The translations under genes were made by a program, and so were the position numbers. 19,217 bases of DNA from DATGZX01 sp035296965 (GTDB lineage: Bacteria > Planctomycetota > Planctomycetia > Gemmatales > Gemmataceae), in the NCBI GenBank assembly GCA_035296965.1, contig DATGZX010000211.1, positions 1 through 19,217 on the forward strand, in the 5' to 3' direction. Shown one piece after another: positions 7,769-16,438 of this stretch. Each line of letters begins with the position of its first letter. Within the stretch, counting starts at the first letter, position 1. The notes below the pieces were generated by a model. It was given only the letters and a program-made list of their open reading frames with translations. It was not told where the DNA came from and did no database searches.

Positions 7769-10700
7769 TTACTTCTTCCCCGTCGCTTTCTTGCCGCCAA
7801 CGTACTTGTCGAACCACTCCACGTTCCGCCGCATCAAGTCCAGTTTTTGCTTCGGCTCCGAGGTTATGTGCCCCATGCGCGGGTAGACAACCATCTCGAC
7901 CGTACACCCTTGTCGCTTCAGCGCGTTGTACAGTTCATAGCCCTGGCCGATGGGAACACGCGCATCCTTCTCGCCGTGCTGGATCAAAGTCGGCGTCTTC
8001 ACGCCCTTGACATTGAACATGGCGGAATGCTTTCGATAGACCTCGAGGTCGTCCCATGGCTCGGCGCCGAAGTAGGCAGGCAGGAGGCCGAGGATGTCGG
8101 AAGTGCCGGCCATGCTCAACAGATTGGTGAGGCCGGCGCCGACCGACGCGGCCTTGAAGCGTTTGGTCTGCGTGATAATCCACGAGGTCATATAACCGCC
8201 GTAGCTCCAGCCCGCGACGCCGAGACGCTCTGGGTCGGCAATACCTAAGCGAATCATCTCATCGACTCCGGCCATCAGGTCCTGGTAGTCGCCGCCACCC
8301 CAGTCTTTGTAATTGGAGTAGCGGAACACCTTGCCGTAGCCAATGCTTCCACGCGGATTGCAGCGTAGGATGGCGTAACCTTTCGCTGCGAACACCGCCA
8401 TGGGATAGGGAAGGTAGATGGGTTGGGCGGCAATGAATTCCTGGCCGAAGGCGTCGGGTGGGCCGCCGTGAATGATCAGGAGCAGCGGATAGCGCTTTCC
8501 GGGCTCGTAGTTCACCGGAAGAGTTAGCAGGCCTTCAATCTGAAGTCCAGCGCCGGATTTCCAGCGCCGGATCTCGGTGCGGCCTGGCGATAGTTGCAGC
8601 AGCCTCTCGTTAACGCTACTTACCCGCACGGGGCCGATACGGTCAAGTCGACTGACAAAAGCTTCGATCGGCTCATGAGTTGTCTGATAGCCGAAACCAA
8701 CCATGACCCCGGATGCGTTAAGTTGGACGTTCGCCTCATCAATGGCGAGTCCCATAACACCTTGCTGATGACAAATGACCTCCGGGCTTCCTTGCAATGG
8801 CAGGGCGCAGAGCCGGTTTGTGGTCCCATGCGCTTCGGTGTAGTAGATTTTCTTGCTGTCAGCGGTCCAGCCGACAAGGGTGGGCTGGCGATCGAAAGTC
8901 TCGGCCAACTCGCGCGGCTCGCCCCCTGTGGCCGACACGACCTGAACGGTAAAGTTGATGGCCCAGGTTGGAGGATTATCGCTCTTGACGAAAGCGATCC
9001 AACGGCCGTCCCGCGAATAATGCGGCGATATCTCCATGGCACCGCTAGCGAGCAGCGGCGTTAAGGAGCCGCTCGCGACATCCACTACGGAGATATCCGC
9101 CTTGGTCCAGTCGTCAACGCTCGGTGTCGGTGCATGGGAGAAAGCTATAGTCTTGCTGTCCGGCGACCAGTCGAAAGACGACGCATCAAAGAGCGACCCG
9201 ACGCTGTAATTCCCAGTGCTGAGCTTGCATGCTGTGCGCTTGCCTTTCACGTCCTTGGCCACCGGAATGACGTAAATCCGGTTCATCTTGAAGTGTGCAT
9301 CGAGCACGCGGGCGTCGTTCTTGACTTTGGCCGCCTTCTCCTCCTCGGGCGTCGGCGGGTCAACGGCAGTGTAGGCGACCGACTTCCCATCAGGCGACCA
9401 CTTGAAATTACTCACGCCAGTCCGGACGTCCGTTAGCTGCGACGCCTCGCCGCCGCCGACACGGATCAGCCACACATTCTTCTTCCCCGAGCGGTCGGAC
9501 ACGAAGGCGAGTGTCTCGCCATCCGGCGACCACTGCGGGTCTTCCGACGACTTCTCGCCCTGGGTAAGCTGGTAGCCGCCGCTGCCATCGCTATTAGCGA
9601 CGTGGATCTGTGTTAGGTACTCGCTCTTCTCGCCCTCCATGACCGCCTCGCGAACCGCGTACGCCACACGTTTCCCATCGGGCGACGGCACGACGCTGGT
9701 GATGTCCTTGACCTTCATCATCAGTTCCGGTGTCCATTGAGCGGGCGGGTGCTTCTGGTCAGCTTGAGAGAATGAGGGAACATGCACGGCCTTGCCCCCA
9801 TTTTGCTTTTCCTTGCACTCCGCCTCCACCTTGTCGAGCATGGCGTGCAGAGTCGCGCGCGGCAGCAGCTTGCCGTTCATCACCACCGCTTGAATCTTTG
9901 TGGTATTGCGAATGTCGTCCAGCGGATTGCCGTCTAGCAGGATCAGGTCAGCGATCTTTCCTTGTTCCACGGTGCCGAAATCCTCGAGTTGCTGGAGGTA
10001 CTTGGCGGGATTCCGCGTTGCGGCCTGGATCGCTTCCATTGGTGTCAGTCCGGCTTGGACCAGCAATTCCAGTTCGTCATGAAGGCTGAAGCCTGGGTAG
10101 CATCTCATGTCGATTGCATCCGTCCCCGCCAGCAGCTCCACTCCGGCGCGGCGCATGGCTCCGACAATTTCCATTTGTTTCTTGAACAAGCGTTTTTGAA
10201 TAACAACATCCTCCTTCTTGAAATCCTTAACGCGAAAGTCGTTCTTCGGGTCGAAGGTCTCCCGGACCCGAGCAGGTATGTATTTAAGTCGGGGATCTTC
10301 GAAGAAGTCGGCATTCCCAACGTTCGCGTAAGAGCGCAGAATTGTGAGCGTCGGCGTGTGCCATGTGCCGTTGGCGACAAAACGCTTGAACAGGGCCGCC
10401 GCCCGGTTCTCATCGTACGTATCAAGGATCAGTTCCTGGCAGCGCCGGCGACCAGCGCGATCTTTTAGCGCTGCGGGGTCTTGCACCAGACCCTCATATA
10501 CCTTCATGATGTACGCAAGCTTCGTAGAGGAACCTTCCAGGACACCATTCAAATGCTCTATGCTTTTCTGGCCCGCGTCGGAGGCCTCGGCCGCGCTGAC
10601 CGAATAAGGGACGTGCCCTGCCACTGGCAGGCCCCGTTTCTTGGCTTCGGCAACGATTGCGAAGTAAGCCTCACGAGGGAGGAGGCTGTATACCTTGACG

Positions 10701-11248
10701 AAGTCGTAATCCTCTTCCTTAAGTGACTGGACGACTTTTCGGCCCTCGGCTTCATTTCTCGCGGTGAGCGACCCTGGCCAGAAGGGGACGGGTCCGTCGA
10801 TGATCCTGCTCGCACTCATGATTCGCGGACCTAAGATCTTGCCCGCGGCCATCTCCGTTCGGAGCTGGGCAATCTTCTTGCCAGACATGAGGCTGAACAT
10901 TTCGCGCACCCCGGTCACGCCATTGGCTATGTACAAGGGGAAATAGTCCTTGACCCCGTCGCCCCACTGGGGATCCTGAATCAAGGTGTGCGCGTGCATG
11001 TCCCACAAGCCGGGGATCATAAACTTGCCGGTGCCGTCCACTACCTGCGCGCCTTGGGGAACGCGCACTTTGCCAGCACGGCCTACGGCGCTGAGGCGAT
11101 CGCCGGTGACGATAACGGTCTGGTCCGGTTGGGCAGGCGCGCCGGTAGCGTCGATTACGGTTACGTGGATGAAGACCAGCGGCCTGGGTTCGGCGAGACC
11201 CGAAGAGGAAAGCAACAACACCGAGAGCATGGCAAGCGTGCGTTTCAT
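7769..11248 (-). CDS. Exported fusion of an amidohydrolase and an S9-family (prolyl oligopeptidase-like) serine peptidase
   Basis: The ATG at 11248 has GGAG about 6 bases upstream and opens a signal peptide (KRTLAMLSVLLLSSSGLA). The 1159 residues form two enzymes. Residues about 20-475 are an imidazolonepropionase-like amidohydrolase with metal ligands His85 and His87 (DMHAH), His212 (GHVPYS), His232 (IEHLNG) and Asp377 (GTDA), plus the closing GKIADLILLDGNP. Residues about 515-870 form a TolB/WD40-like beta-propeller with repeated SPDG motifs (QWSPDGE, KWSPDGK, DWSPDSK, YSRDGR). Residues about 900-1150 are the S9 catalytic domain, with Ser1015 in GWSYGGYM, Asp1095 in HGEKDARVP and His1127 in RMGH. 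All key residues of both enzymes are present. It probably acts in the periplasm on peptides and on an amide or cyclic amide product. The substrate cannot be read from the sequence. Confidence 0.92.
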   Translation of the reverse strand: MKRTLAMLSVLLLSSSGLAEPRPLVFIHVTVIDATGAPAQPDQTVIVTGDRLSAVGRAGKVRVPQGAQVVDGTGKFMIPGLWDMHAHTLIQDPQWGDGVKDYFPLYIANGVTGVREMFSLMSGKKIAQLRTEMAAGKILGPRIMSASRIIDGPVPFWPGSLTARNEAEGRKVVQSLKEEDYDFVKVYSLLPREAYFAIVAEAKKRGLPVAGHVPYSVSAAEASDAGQKSIEHLNGVLEGSSTKLAYIMKVYEGLVQDPAALKDRAGRRRCQELILDTYDENRAAALFKRFVANGTWHTPTLTILRSYANVGNADFFEDPRLKYIPARVRETFDPKNDFRVKDFKKEDVVIQKRLFKKQMEIVGAMRRAGVELLAGTDAIDMRCYPGFSLHDELELLVQAGLTPMEAIQAATRNPAKYLQQLEDFGTVEQGKIADLILLDGNPLDDIRNTTKIQAVVMNGKLLPRATLHAMLDKVEAECKEKQNGGKAVHVPSFSQADQKHPPAQWTPELMMKVKDITSVVPSPDGKRVAYAVREAVMEGEKSEYLTQIHVANSDGSGGYQLTQGEKSSEDPQWSPDGETLAFVSDRSGKKNVWLIRVGGGEASQLTDVRTGVSNFKWSPDGKSVAYTAVDPPTPEEEKAAKVKNDARVLDAHFKMNRIYVIPVAKDVKGKRTACKLSTGNYSVGSLFDASSFDWSPDSKTIAFSHAPTPSVDDWTKADISVVDVASGSLTPLLASGAMEISPHYSRDGRWIAFVKSDNPPTWAINFTVQVVSATGGEPRELAETFDRQPTLVGWTADSKKIYYTEAHGTTNRLCALPLQGSPEVICHQQGVMGLAIDEANVQLNASGVMVGFGYQTTHEPIEAFVSRLDRIGPVRVSSVNERLLQLSPGRTEIRRWKSGAGLQIEGLLTLPVNYEPGKRYPLLLIIHGGPPDAFGQEFIAAQPIYLPYPMAVFAAKGYAILRCNPRGSIGYGKVFRYSNYKDWGGGDYQDLMAGVDEMIRLGIADPERLGVAGWSYGGYMTSWIITQTKRFKAASVGAGLTNLLSMAGTSDILGLLPAYFGAEPWDDLEVYRKHSAMFNVKGVKTPTLIQHGEKDARVPIGQGYELYNALKRQGCTVEMVVYPRMGHITSEPKQKLDLMRRNVEWFDKYVGGKKATGKK

Positions 11249-11536
11249 GGCAGTCTCCGGATGCCGATTGGAAATTGCCAGCCATTCTCGCATTCAGCGA
11301 AGGCGAGTCAAGGATTTAGCCGAGCCCAATTGGAAAACCCCACTCCGGCAAAGCGACGTGCAGCGCCGGCATCTGCGGTTGCGGAGGCAGATTACGATGG
11401 GCAAGCGGGCAAGACGTGTGCCGCTGTGGTGGGATACCGGAACGCTGGCCGACCTGGTGGCATGAAAAGGTCGCCGACCGAATTTGCTCTCGAATGGTGG
11501 GAGGGAACTGCTGGAATCAAGTCTGAAATGATCTTC

Positions 11537-12763
11537 TCATCTCTCCTTTCCGGCCGGTAGCAAGAGATCAATGGCATCAATCCCGAAGCGATAACCTGTC
11601 GAAGCCGGATTCCTTCCCACCGCGGTGAAGCGAAGGCGGTGGCGACCGGCGGCCAGTTCGTGCGTGCCCATCTCCAGCGAACCCGCGGGCGAGACCATGC
11701 CACAATAGAGATCGAAATCCGGCGCGACCGTATGGCCGTCGAGCGTCACTCGGACCTTGGCGAAGTCGGGCGCTGCGGTTGCCAAGACTCGGACACGGTA
11801 GCGTCCCGCCCTGGCCACCGGAAAGCTCAGTTCCACGAAACCATCTTTGTGAGTGATGCAAAAGAGCTGCTTGCCGCCGCTCCACATCCGCCGGCCCCAT
11901 TGCCCCATGTCCTGTATTTCGGTCTGGCAGCGGGGCCCGGCCGTCACGGGAAGCGCTTCCGCCTCAACGCGCTCGGCCGGCACTTCGGAATGCGGCGGAC
12001 CAAGCTGCAACCAGATCATGTCGTTGGCATAAGCCCGGACATAGGCGTAAGACATGGCACCGTAACCGCCGTTACCCCAGCCGTTACCCCAGCTGTTGCG
12101 AAAAGTGAAAACACCTACGCCGTTCTTCGACTCATCTTGATAGCCTGTAAACACAATGCTGTGGCCATCGGCCACGTCGCCCGACGGCGGCACGTCCAGA
12201 AGTTCGAACCCCTTGAGTGATTTTGGCCAGCGCAGTCCGCACGCGACCGGGTGGCCGCTTGCCAACGCCTCTCTGATCGCAAGCAGTTCCTGGTTGCCGG
12301 CTGGCCGCTTGATATCCCAGCGCCTGATCCATTCGACCTTCCAGCGGCCGCTGCGTCCCTTGGCGTCGTCCAGGGCGGCAGTCGATGGTTTTCGTCTGGG
12401 ATTGCTGCGCTTCTCGTAGGGCATCAGCTCCCGCTTGCAGATGCCATGTGCATTGAGGCCGTGGACCGCCTTGAAGAACATGGCCTGGTCGCCGGTCGAT
12501 CCGCTGGCCTCATCCGCAGCCCAGATCAAAAACTCCTCCGAGAACCGTAGCTGCGGACGGGGACCGTGCTTGGCCCATTCGAACTCCGCCAGCGCCGTGG
12601 TTGCGAAAAGCGTACAGTCAGCCCGCGCACCTTGCACATCCGGCGTCAAGCCAAAGGTCTGAAACTGGGGTGCGAGGTCGACTCGGGGAGGCAAATGCGT
12701 CTGCGCAGGAGCGATGCCCGGGAGCACGAAAAACGCAAGAAGCCCTGTCATCCGCTGCACCAT
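11537..12763 (-). CDS. Exported papain-like (C1 family) cysteine peptidase with C-terminal beta-sandwich
   Basis: The ATG at 12763 lies 7 bases after GGAG and starts a signal peptide (MTGLLAFFVLPGIAPAQ). The catalytic residues fit the papain fold: oxyanion-hole Gln44 exactly six residues before Cys50 (QGARADC), His201 in ADGHSIVFTGY, and Asn223 in FRNSWGNGWG followed by GGYGAMSY. The usual extra cysteine between Gln and the nucleophile is absent, so the papain disulfide is missing there. There is no long propeptide: the mature catalytic domain begins almost directly after the signal. Residues about 265-405 form a second beta-rich domain (EAEALPV, GRYRVRVLATAAPDF, GTHELAAGRHRLRFTAVG), like carbohydrate- or surface-binding sandwiches of planctomycete exported enzymes. 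The leader CGGAGACGGCCATG nearly matches that of the amidohydrolase/S9 gene 289 bases downstream. The product has 408 residues. Confidence 0.88.
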   Translation of the reverse strand: MVQRMTGLLAFFVLPGIAPAQTHLPPRVDLAPQFQTFGLTPDVQGARADCTLFATTALAEFEWAKHGPRPQLRFSEEFLIWAADEASGSTGDQAMFFKAVHGLNAHGICKRELMPYEKRSNPRRKPSTAALDDAKGRSGRWKVEWIRRWDIKRPAGNQELLAIREALASGHPVACGLRWPKSLKGFELLDVPPSGDVADGHSIVFTGYQDESKNGVGVFTFRNSWGNGWGNGGYGAMSYAYVRAYANDMIWLQLGPPHSEVPAERVEAEALPVTAGPRCQTEIQDMGQWGRRMWSGGKQLFCITHKDGFVELSFPVARAGRYRVRVLATAAPDFAKVRVTLDGHTVAPDFDLYCGMVSPAGSLEMGTHELAAGRHRLRFTAVGRNPASTGYRFGIDAIDLLLPAGKER

Positions 12764-13090
12764 GGCCGTCTCCGAATTTGGAAGGCCGCCTGCTTCAGAG
12801 GCATGAGCAGATAATCGACCTGCCGGGTCTTGTTCTCAACTTCGTCCTTCTCGATACTGCCAATGGTAAAGCGAAGATCGTGGCGTGGACAACAAGAAAA
12901 TGTGGCCGGTTACACCACGGCGCTTTCGAGGACGACCGCGCCCGAGTGTCTGGCGCTTCAGGCTGATGTACCCGAATGATCTCGCATGGGACGACACGTC
13001 GCCCGAAGTCGGCCAGCGGCCAGACCCTCTGGTCTGGCCACTGACCATTATCACCCTGCTACGATTGGTCGAACGCGGGCGAACCGATCG
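12764..13090. other. Intergenic region
   Basis: This 327-base gap lies between the cysteine peptidase and the Flp pilin gene. It holds the inverted repeat at 13018-13039. A long plus-strand frame crosses it from 12885, but it runs antisense through the pilin gene, lacks a ribosome binding site and is Arg/Pro-rich, so I do not call it. Confidence 0.5.
13018..13039. repeat. Inverted repeat downstream of the pilin gene
   Basis: GGCCAGACC-CTCT-GGTCTGGCC has perfect 9-base arms and is GC-rich. It begins about 50 bases after the pilin stop codon on the minus strand. It could end that transcript, but no T-tract follows, so it may equally be a stabilising hairpin or a dispersed repeat. Confidence 0.6.
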
Positions 13091-13285
13091 TCACGAGCTG
13101 CTGGTGCTCGGGTTCACGGCGTTGCCGACAGAAGTGAAGGTTGAATTGGCGTTGGTACCCAAGGTGGTGATGGCCCCTATGCAGACCACGATGATGAGGG
13201 CAAGCATGACGGCGTACTCGACGGCTGTCGGACCGTCTTCATTCATCACAAAGCCAATGGCACCCTGTAGCAAACGGTGGATCAT
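13091..13285 (-). CDS. Flp-type (type IVb) pilin subunit
   Basis: The 64-residue product is a typical Flp/Fap pilin: a short charged leader, the processing motif G18-P-T-A-V-E23-Y24 (cleavage expected after Gly18 of the NEDG sequence), a hydrophobic helix AVMLALIIVVCIGAITTLG, and a short Ser/Thr-rich tail. Such pilins polymerise into thin adhesive pili exported by a Tad secretion apparatus. The ATG at 13285 has GGGAG 6 bases upstream. No Tad genes (ATPase, secretin, prepilin peptidase) lie in the window, so the pilin is an orphan here. The neighbours are peptidases of unrelated type. Confidence 0.9.
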   Translation of the reverse strand: MIHRLLQGAIGFVMNEDGPTAVEYAVMLALIIVVCIGAITTLGTNANSTFTSVGNAVNPSTSSS

Positions 13286-13872
13286 GGATTACTCCCAGCG
13301 GAAAAGGATGGCCTCTCGAACTCAACAGTTTTGCCGAAGACAACGCGACATTCGCGCGTCAATCGACGGGATGGGCACCGCCGACGAGGCAGTACACCTG
13401 GGGAGAAACGACCGAGTAAAATCAGCGTGCGGATTGATTTCTTGGCACGAACGAGGTGCCAGGTTGTGGGGAAAGTGCGCCGAGGGGTTTTTGCCTCTTC
13501 AGCACGAGTGCGGCTCGCATCTGAGGCCGGCAGATCTTTTATTGCAAAGTCTGTGCCAAGAGACGGCAAGCATATTATGCTAGTGCACAAGTCTCGTATT
13601 TAGAGGCTGTTATGCATCGCTCAGGGAGGCGTTGGTCGCGTAACGGCAGCGTTCGCGCATCCAAGGCTTTACATCAGATGCTAAGGCCGTTCTGAAAAGT
13701 TAACAGCGCGCGAAAGCAAGTAATGAACGAAGTCCACGCCTATCCCAATCGCGCGATTCGCAGCAGTCGCAAAACTAGGTCCTCCAAAGAATATTCAGCA
13801 GCTGTGCGGTTTTTGCGAACAATGCGGATGAATGAGGCCGCGGGAGTACTGCGCGTTCCTGCAGCGGAAGAT
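13286..13872. other. Intergenic region without recognisable gene
   Basis: This 587-base gap lies between the pilin gene and the end of the M61 peptidase gene. Frames on both strands are Arg/Ser-rich and lack family features. A 67-codon plus-strand frame (13723-13926) overlaps the M61 C-terminus and is not supported. The pilin promoter should be in its left part. I see nothing else in it. Confidence 0.5.
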
Positions 13873-15768
13873 TTATGGTTTCTTCTCCATACCCGGAGAG
13901 GTTACCGAGGCGAGGATCTTGCTTAGAAGGTCTGCTTGACCCTTCACACGCTCGAGCCGGGGGTGGCGGGCACCACCGTGATAATCGATCTGATAGGTAC
14001 GGAAAATATCGCCGTTTTCCACCAGCAGCTCCAGCGCCTGGCCCGGCTTTTTGCTGGCGACCAGCGCCTCTTGAAGCACTTCGGGGCTAAAGCGCCGCGT
14101 GTTGATCGCCAACACCTTCATCCCCGGCCCAAGGCCTGCCTTGTACGCCGCCTTGCCGGGTATCACGTCCATGATGTCGCCGTCCTTTCCTAGGCGCAGA
14201 CCCATGGAGGGCGACAAGTCTATCTGCTTGCGCAGACCCTGTGCCGACTTCTCGAAGGCTGTCGGCTTGTCGGCAAAGGCCAAGCGCCAACCGCCCTGGG
14301 TGAAACCAGCCATCGGTGCGTGGTCGGCCGTCTCCGTCAGGCGGCGCGTGAGCAGCGCCTTCCAGTCGTTGGGAGCGACCGCATTCAGTTGGTCCACTAT
14401 GTCCTCGAAGGAGTACGGCTTCACCTCGACCACGCCGCCGTCGCCGCCATAGAAGCGGCGGCAGAACGTATCGAGCGAGCGCTGGCCCTTGGTCAGCTGG
14501 CGGATCTTCGTATCGATTTCCAGCCAGATCAACGTGCCCTCGTCGTAGTAGTCGGCCGAGCGTCGCCAGGCGTTCCAGCCGCCCGCGCCGTAGGCCATCA
14601 TGGGCGCGGTCAGCGTGGTGTCTTCAAGTGGCCGCCAGGCCCGGCCCTTCTGATTGTGCATCTCCTCGGCCGTCACGGCCAGGTAGTCGCGCGCCTCCTC
14701 CAGCGTCCACAGGCCGCTGCGGGCCGTCAACACCGTGCCCAGGTATTCGGTCAGCCCCTCGTATACCCAGAGCAAACGCGTATTGTTGGCTTCCTGATAG
14801 GTCGGAGTAATGAGCCCGGCCGGGCGGCGGAATTTACCGTTCCAGGAGTGAACGTATTCGTGCGGCAGCAGGAAGGCGATGCCCTTGCCGGCCTCGTCGT
14901 CCACCATGGAGCGTTCGGGCATGCCGTCGTCGCTCGATTCATGATGTTCCAGCCCATGCCACGGCATCTTGTCGCTGAGCGTTACCAGGAAACGGTACGA
15001 CTTGTAGTGGCGCGCACCAAAGAGCGCCGCGGCCTCGGCGACCAGCTGCTCATAGTGTGCCTTGATTTTGGGCGTGATCTCCAGCCCGGCCGGGCTCTCG
15101 CAAACCAGATCCAGGTAGTGAGCCGGCTCGCCGGGCGGGCCCAGGCGGATCTCCCGATAGTAAGCGCCGGCAAGGGCCGGTGAATCGACCAGTGTTTCCA
15201 GATTGACTTTGCCGAAGCGAGTCCGCGCACCTTCCTGCGACTCGATGGGCAGAGCACTGGCCACCTTCCAGTCGGCAGGTAGCTGGAGGCTTGCCTGGAA
15301 GTCGATGGCCCCAATCGGCTTGCCCTTGGGATAAAGCAGCACCTCGTTCCACCGGACGACGGCAATGTGCTGGGTGGTGGTGCCGTAGCCGCCCCGGCTG
15401 GCACCCAGCAGATCGAGCGCGACTTCAAGCGTGCGGGCTCCCTCCGGCACAGTGCAGTGGAAAGCGTACATGTCAATGTCATCGCGTTTCCAGGGCACGG
15501 TTTTGCCGTCAGCCTGCATCTTGAGGCCTGCCAGGTCGGCGATCGGACCGGAGGGCCCATGTGTGCCGGGAATCCACTTGGGGTAATAGAGCGTGAGCGG
15601 TCCCGGCTCGGCGGGGAAGACCAGCCGGGCGTGATAAATCTTTCGCGGTGCCTCGCTGGCATCGACTTCGAGCAGGATGGGGGACGCATTTGGCTCTGGC
15701 GGCCGCGCTGCCAAGGCCGTCCATGGCAGCAGACACAACAAGGCAAGGGGGGACAACAATCGATTCAT
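13873..15768 (-). CDS. Exported M61-family glycyl aminopeptidase-like metallopeptidase with PDZ domain
   Basis: The ATG at 15768 follows GGGAG by 7 bases and begins a signal peptide (NRLLSPLALLCLLPWTALAA). The 631-residue protein shows the M61 plan. An N-terminal beta domain (YPKWIPGTHGPSGPI and onward) comes first. The catalytic domain has the zinc motif His303-Glu304-x-x-His307 (HEYVHSWNGK) and the third ligand Glu337 in YEGLTEYLG. A C-terminal PDZ domain lies at about residues 520-615 (GDIMDVIPGKAAYKAGLGPGM). Members cleave N-terminal Gly or Ala from peptides, and the PDZ domain probably binds substrate C-termini. All metal ligands are intact. It is the first gene of the minus-strand peptidase block, 588 bases from the pilin gene. 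Confidence 0.92.
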   Translation of the reverse strand: MNRLLSPLALLCLLPWTALAARPPEPNASPILLEVDASEAPRKIYHARLVFPAEPGPLTLYYPKWIPGTHGPSGPIADLAGLKMQADGKTVPWKRDDIDMYAFHCTVPEGARTLEVALDLLGASRGGYGTTTQHIAVVRWNEVLLYPKGKPIGAIDFQASLQLPADWKVASALPIESQEGARTRFGKVNLETLVDSPALAGAYYREIRLGPPGEPAHYLDLVCESPAGLEITPKIKAHYEQLVAEAAALFGARHYKSYRFLVTLSDKMPWHGLEHHESSDDGMPERSMVDDEAGKGIAFLLPHEYVHSWNGKFRRPAGLITPTYQEANNTRLLWVYEGLTEYLGTVLTARSGLWTLEEARDYLAVTAEEMHNQKGRAWRPLEDTTLTAPMMAYGAGGWNAWRRSADYYDEGTLIWLEIDTKIRQLTKGQRSLDTFCRRFYGGDGGVVEVKPYSFEDIVDQLNAVAPNDWKALLTRRLTETADHAPMAGFTQGGWRLAFADKPTAFEKSAQGLRKQIDLSPSMGLRLGKDGDIMDVIPGKAAYKAGLGPGMKVLAINTRRFSPEVLQEALVASKKPGQALELLVENGDIFRTYQIDYHGGARHPRLERVKGQADLLSKILASVTSPGMEKKP

Positions 15769-15920
15769 GGACACGCTCCCGCAGAGGTACATAGCTGTGT
15801 GCAAGTCCGGGGCTTCAGCTTATTCTGCCAATGGGCCGCACGCAACGATTTTACTGCCACGAATGTTTACTCTTCCTGCCGACCAGGGAGCGCCAACGAG
15901 GCCCTGAAGTCTATAACCGG

Positions 15921-16259
15921 CTAGCAGGAGGCTGCCGAGCATCCGCGACGATTCACCCTGGATTCAGGACTCCGATAGGGCGCAAATAGGGCGCAAATAG
16001 GACGCATTTTAGCGACATGTAAAATTCCACTGCTGCAACCAGTGTTGTCGCCTCGATCATCGAATATTACCTCCAGGCCGTCGGAGTTATAGATTTCAAT
16101 CTCGTCCAGAAGGGCCGGCAAATGGTGACTTCTGCTGTCCCCATGGCTTAATTCTAGATTCAGCCAGGCTCGATAGGAACCGCAGTCGACGAAATCTGTC
16201 CCGCTGAAATCGATCCCGCGGCAGGATAAATGCCGACGACGGAAATCCTTTCTCCCGAT
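15921..16259 (-). pseudogene. Gene remnant, copy 1 (paralogous to a fragment at 17535-17643)
   Basis: Minus-strand codons run open from a TGA at 16260-16262 to TAG at 15921 without any ATG, GTG or TTG in the first 45 codons. The reading is protein-like: RRRHLSCRGIDF, GTDFVDCGSYRAWLNLELS, SHHLPALLDEIEIYNSDG, LEVIFDDRGDN. Across the part shared with the second copy, most base differences fall on silent or conservative positions, which supports a formerly coding sequence. The family is not recognised. The end (after about ILHVAKM) overlaps a tandem repeat and seems eroded. Confidence 0.45.
15975..16007. repeat. Three tandem 11-base units
   Basis: Units ATAGGGCGCAA (15975-15985), ATAGGGCGCAA (15986-15996) and ATAGGACGCAT (15997-16007) follow head to tail; the first two are identical and the third differs at two bases. 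A slippage-type direct repeat, possibly a protein-binding site upstream of neither gene in particular. Confidence 0.8.
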
Positions 16260-16297
16260 TCATGGATTGGGTCACGCGTCATGAACATGCTGCCGCT
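16151..16297. repeat. Direct repeat, left copy
   Basis: About 147 bases that align by eye with 17535-17683 at roughly 85-88 percent identity, with a 2-base net gap. The longest matched blocks are around CGATAGGAACCGCAGTC, GCAGGATAAATGCCGACGAC and CATGAACATGCTGCCGCT. The copies flank the cytochrome gene in the same orientation. Confidence 0.85.
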
Positions 16298-16404
16298 CGG
16301 CTCTGCTGGCAGCGCTCTTGCCAAATACTCTTCGCCGCGTAAATTGTGTGGCGGGTTGCGGATCCGTGCGAAAAAACCGGCAATCGGTGTATGCTTGGCA
16401 GGAG

Positions 16405-16438
16405 CGTGCCGAAGGCAGGCGCCTGCCATACTGGCACG
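16405..16438. repeat. Nested inverted repeat upstream of the cytochrome gene
   Basis: A perfect 14-base palindrome GGCAGGCGCCTGCC (16414-16427) is enclosed by outer arms CGTGCC (16405-16410) and GGCACG (16433-16438), so the whole can form one bulged hairpin or cruciform. It lies about 220 bases before the cytochrome start. A dispersed repeat or an operator are both possible. Confidence 0.65.

Noticed and set aside
11391..11465. 22-codon plus-strand frame (MGKRARRVPLWWDTG and onward)
   Set aside because: Too short, no clear ribosome binding site, no recognised family.
12885..13583. 232-codon plus-strand frame across the pilin gene
   Set aside because: It is fully antisense to the Flp pilin, has a GTG start without a ribosome binding site, and is Arg/Pro-rich without domain motifs.
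13723..13926. 67-codon plus-strand frame
   Set aside because: It overlaps the C-terminal end of the M61 gene and has an Arg-rich, featureless translation.
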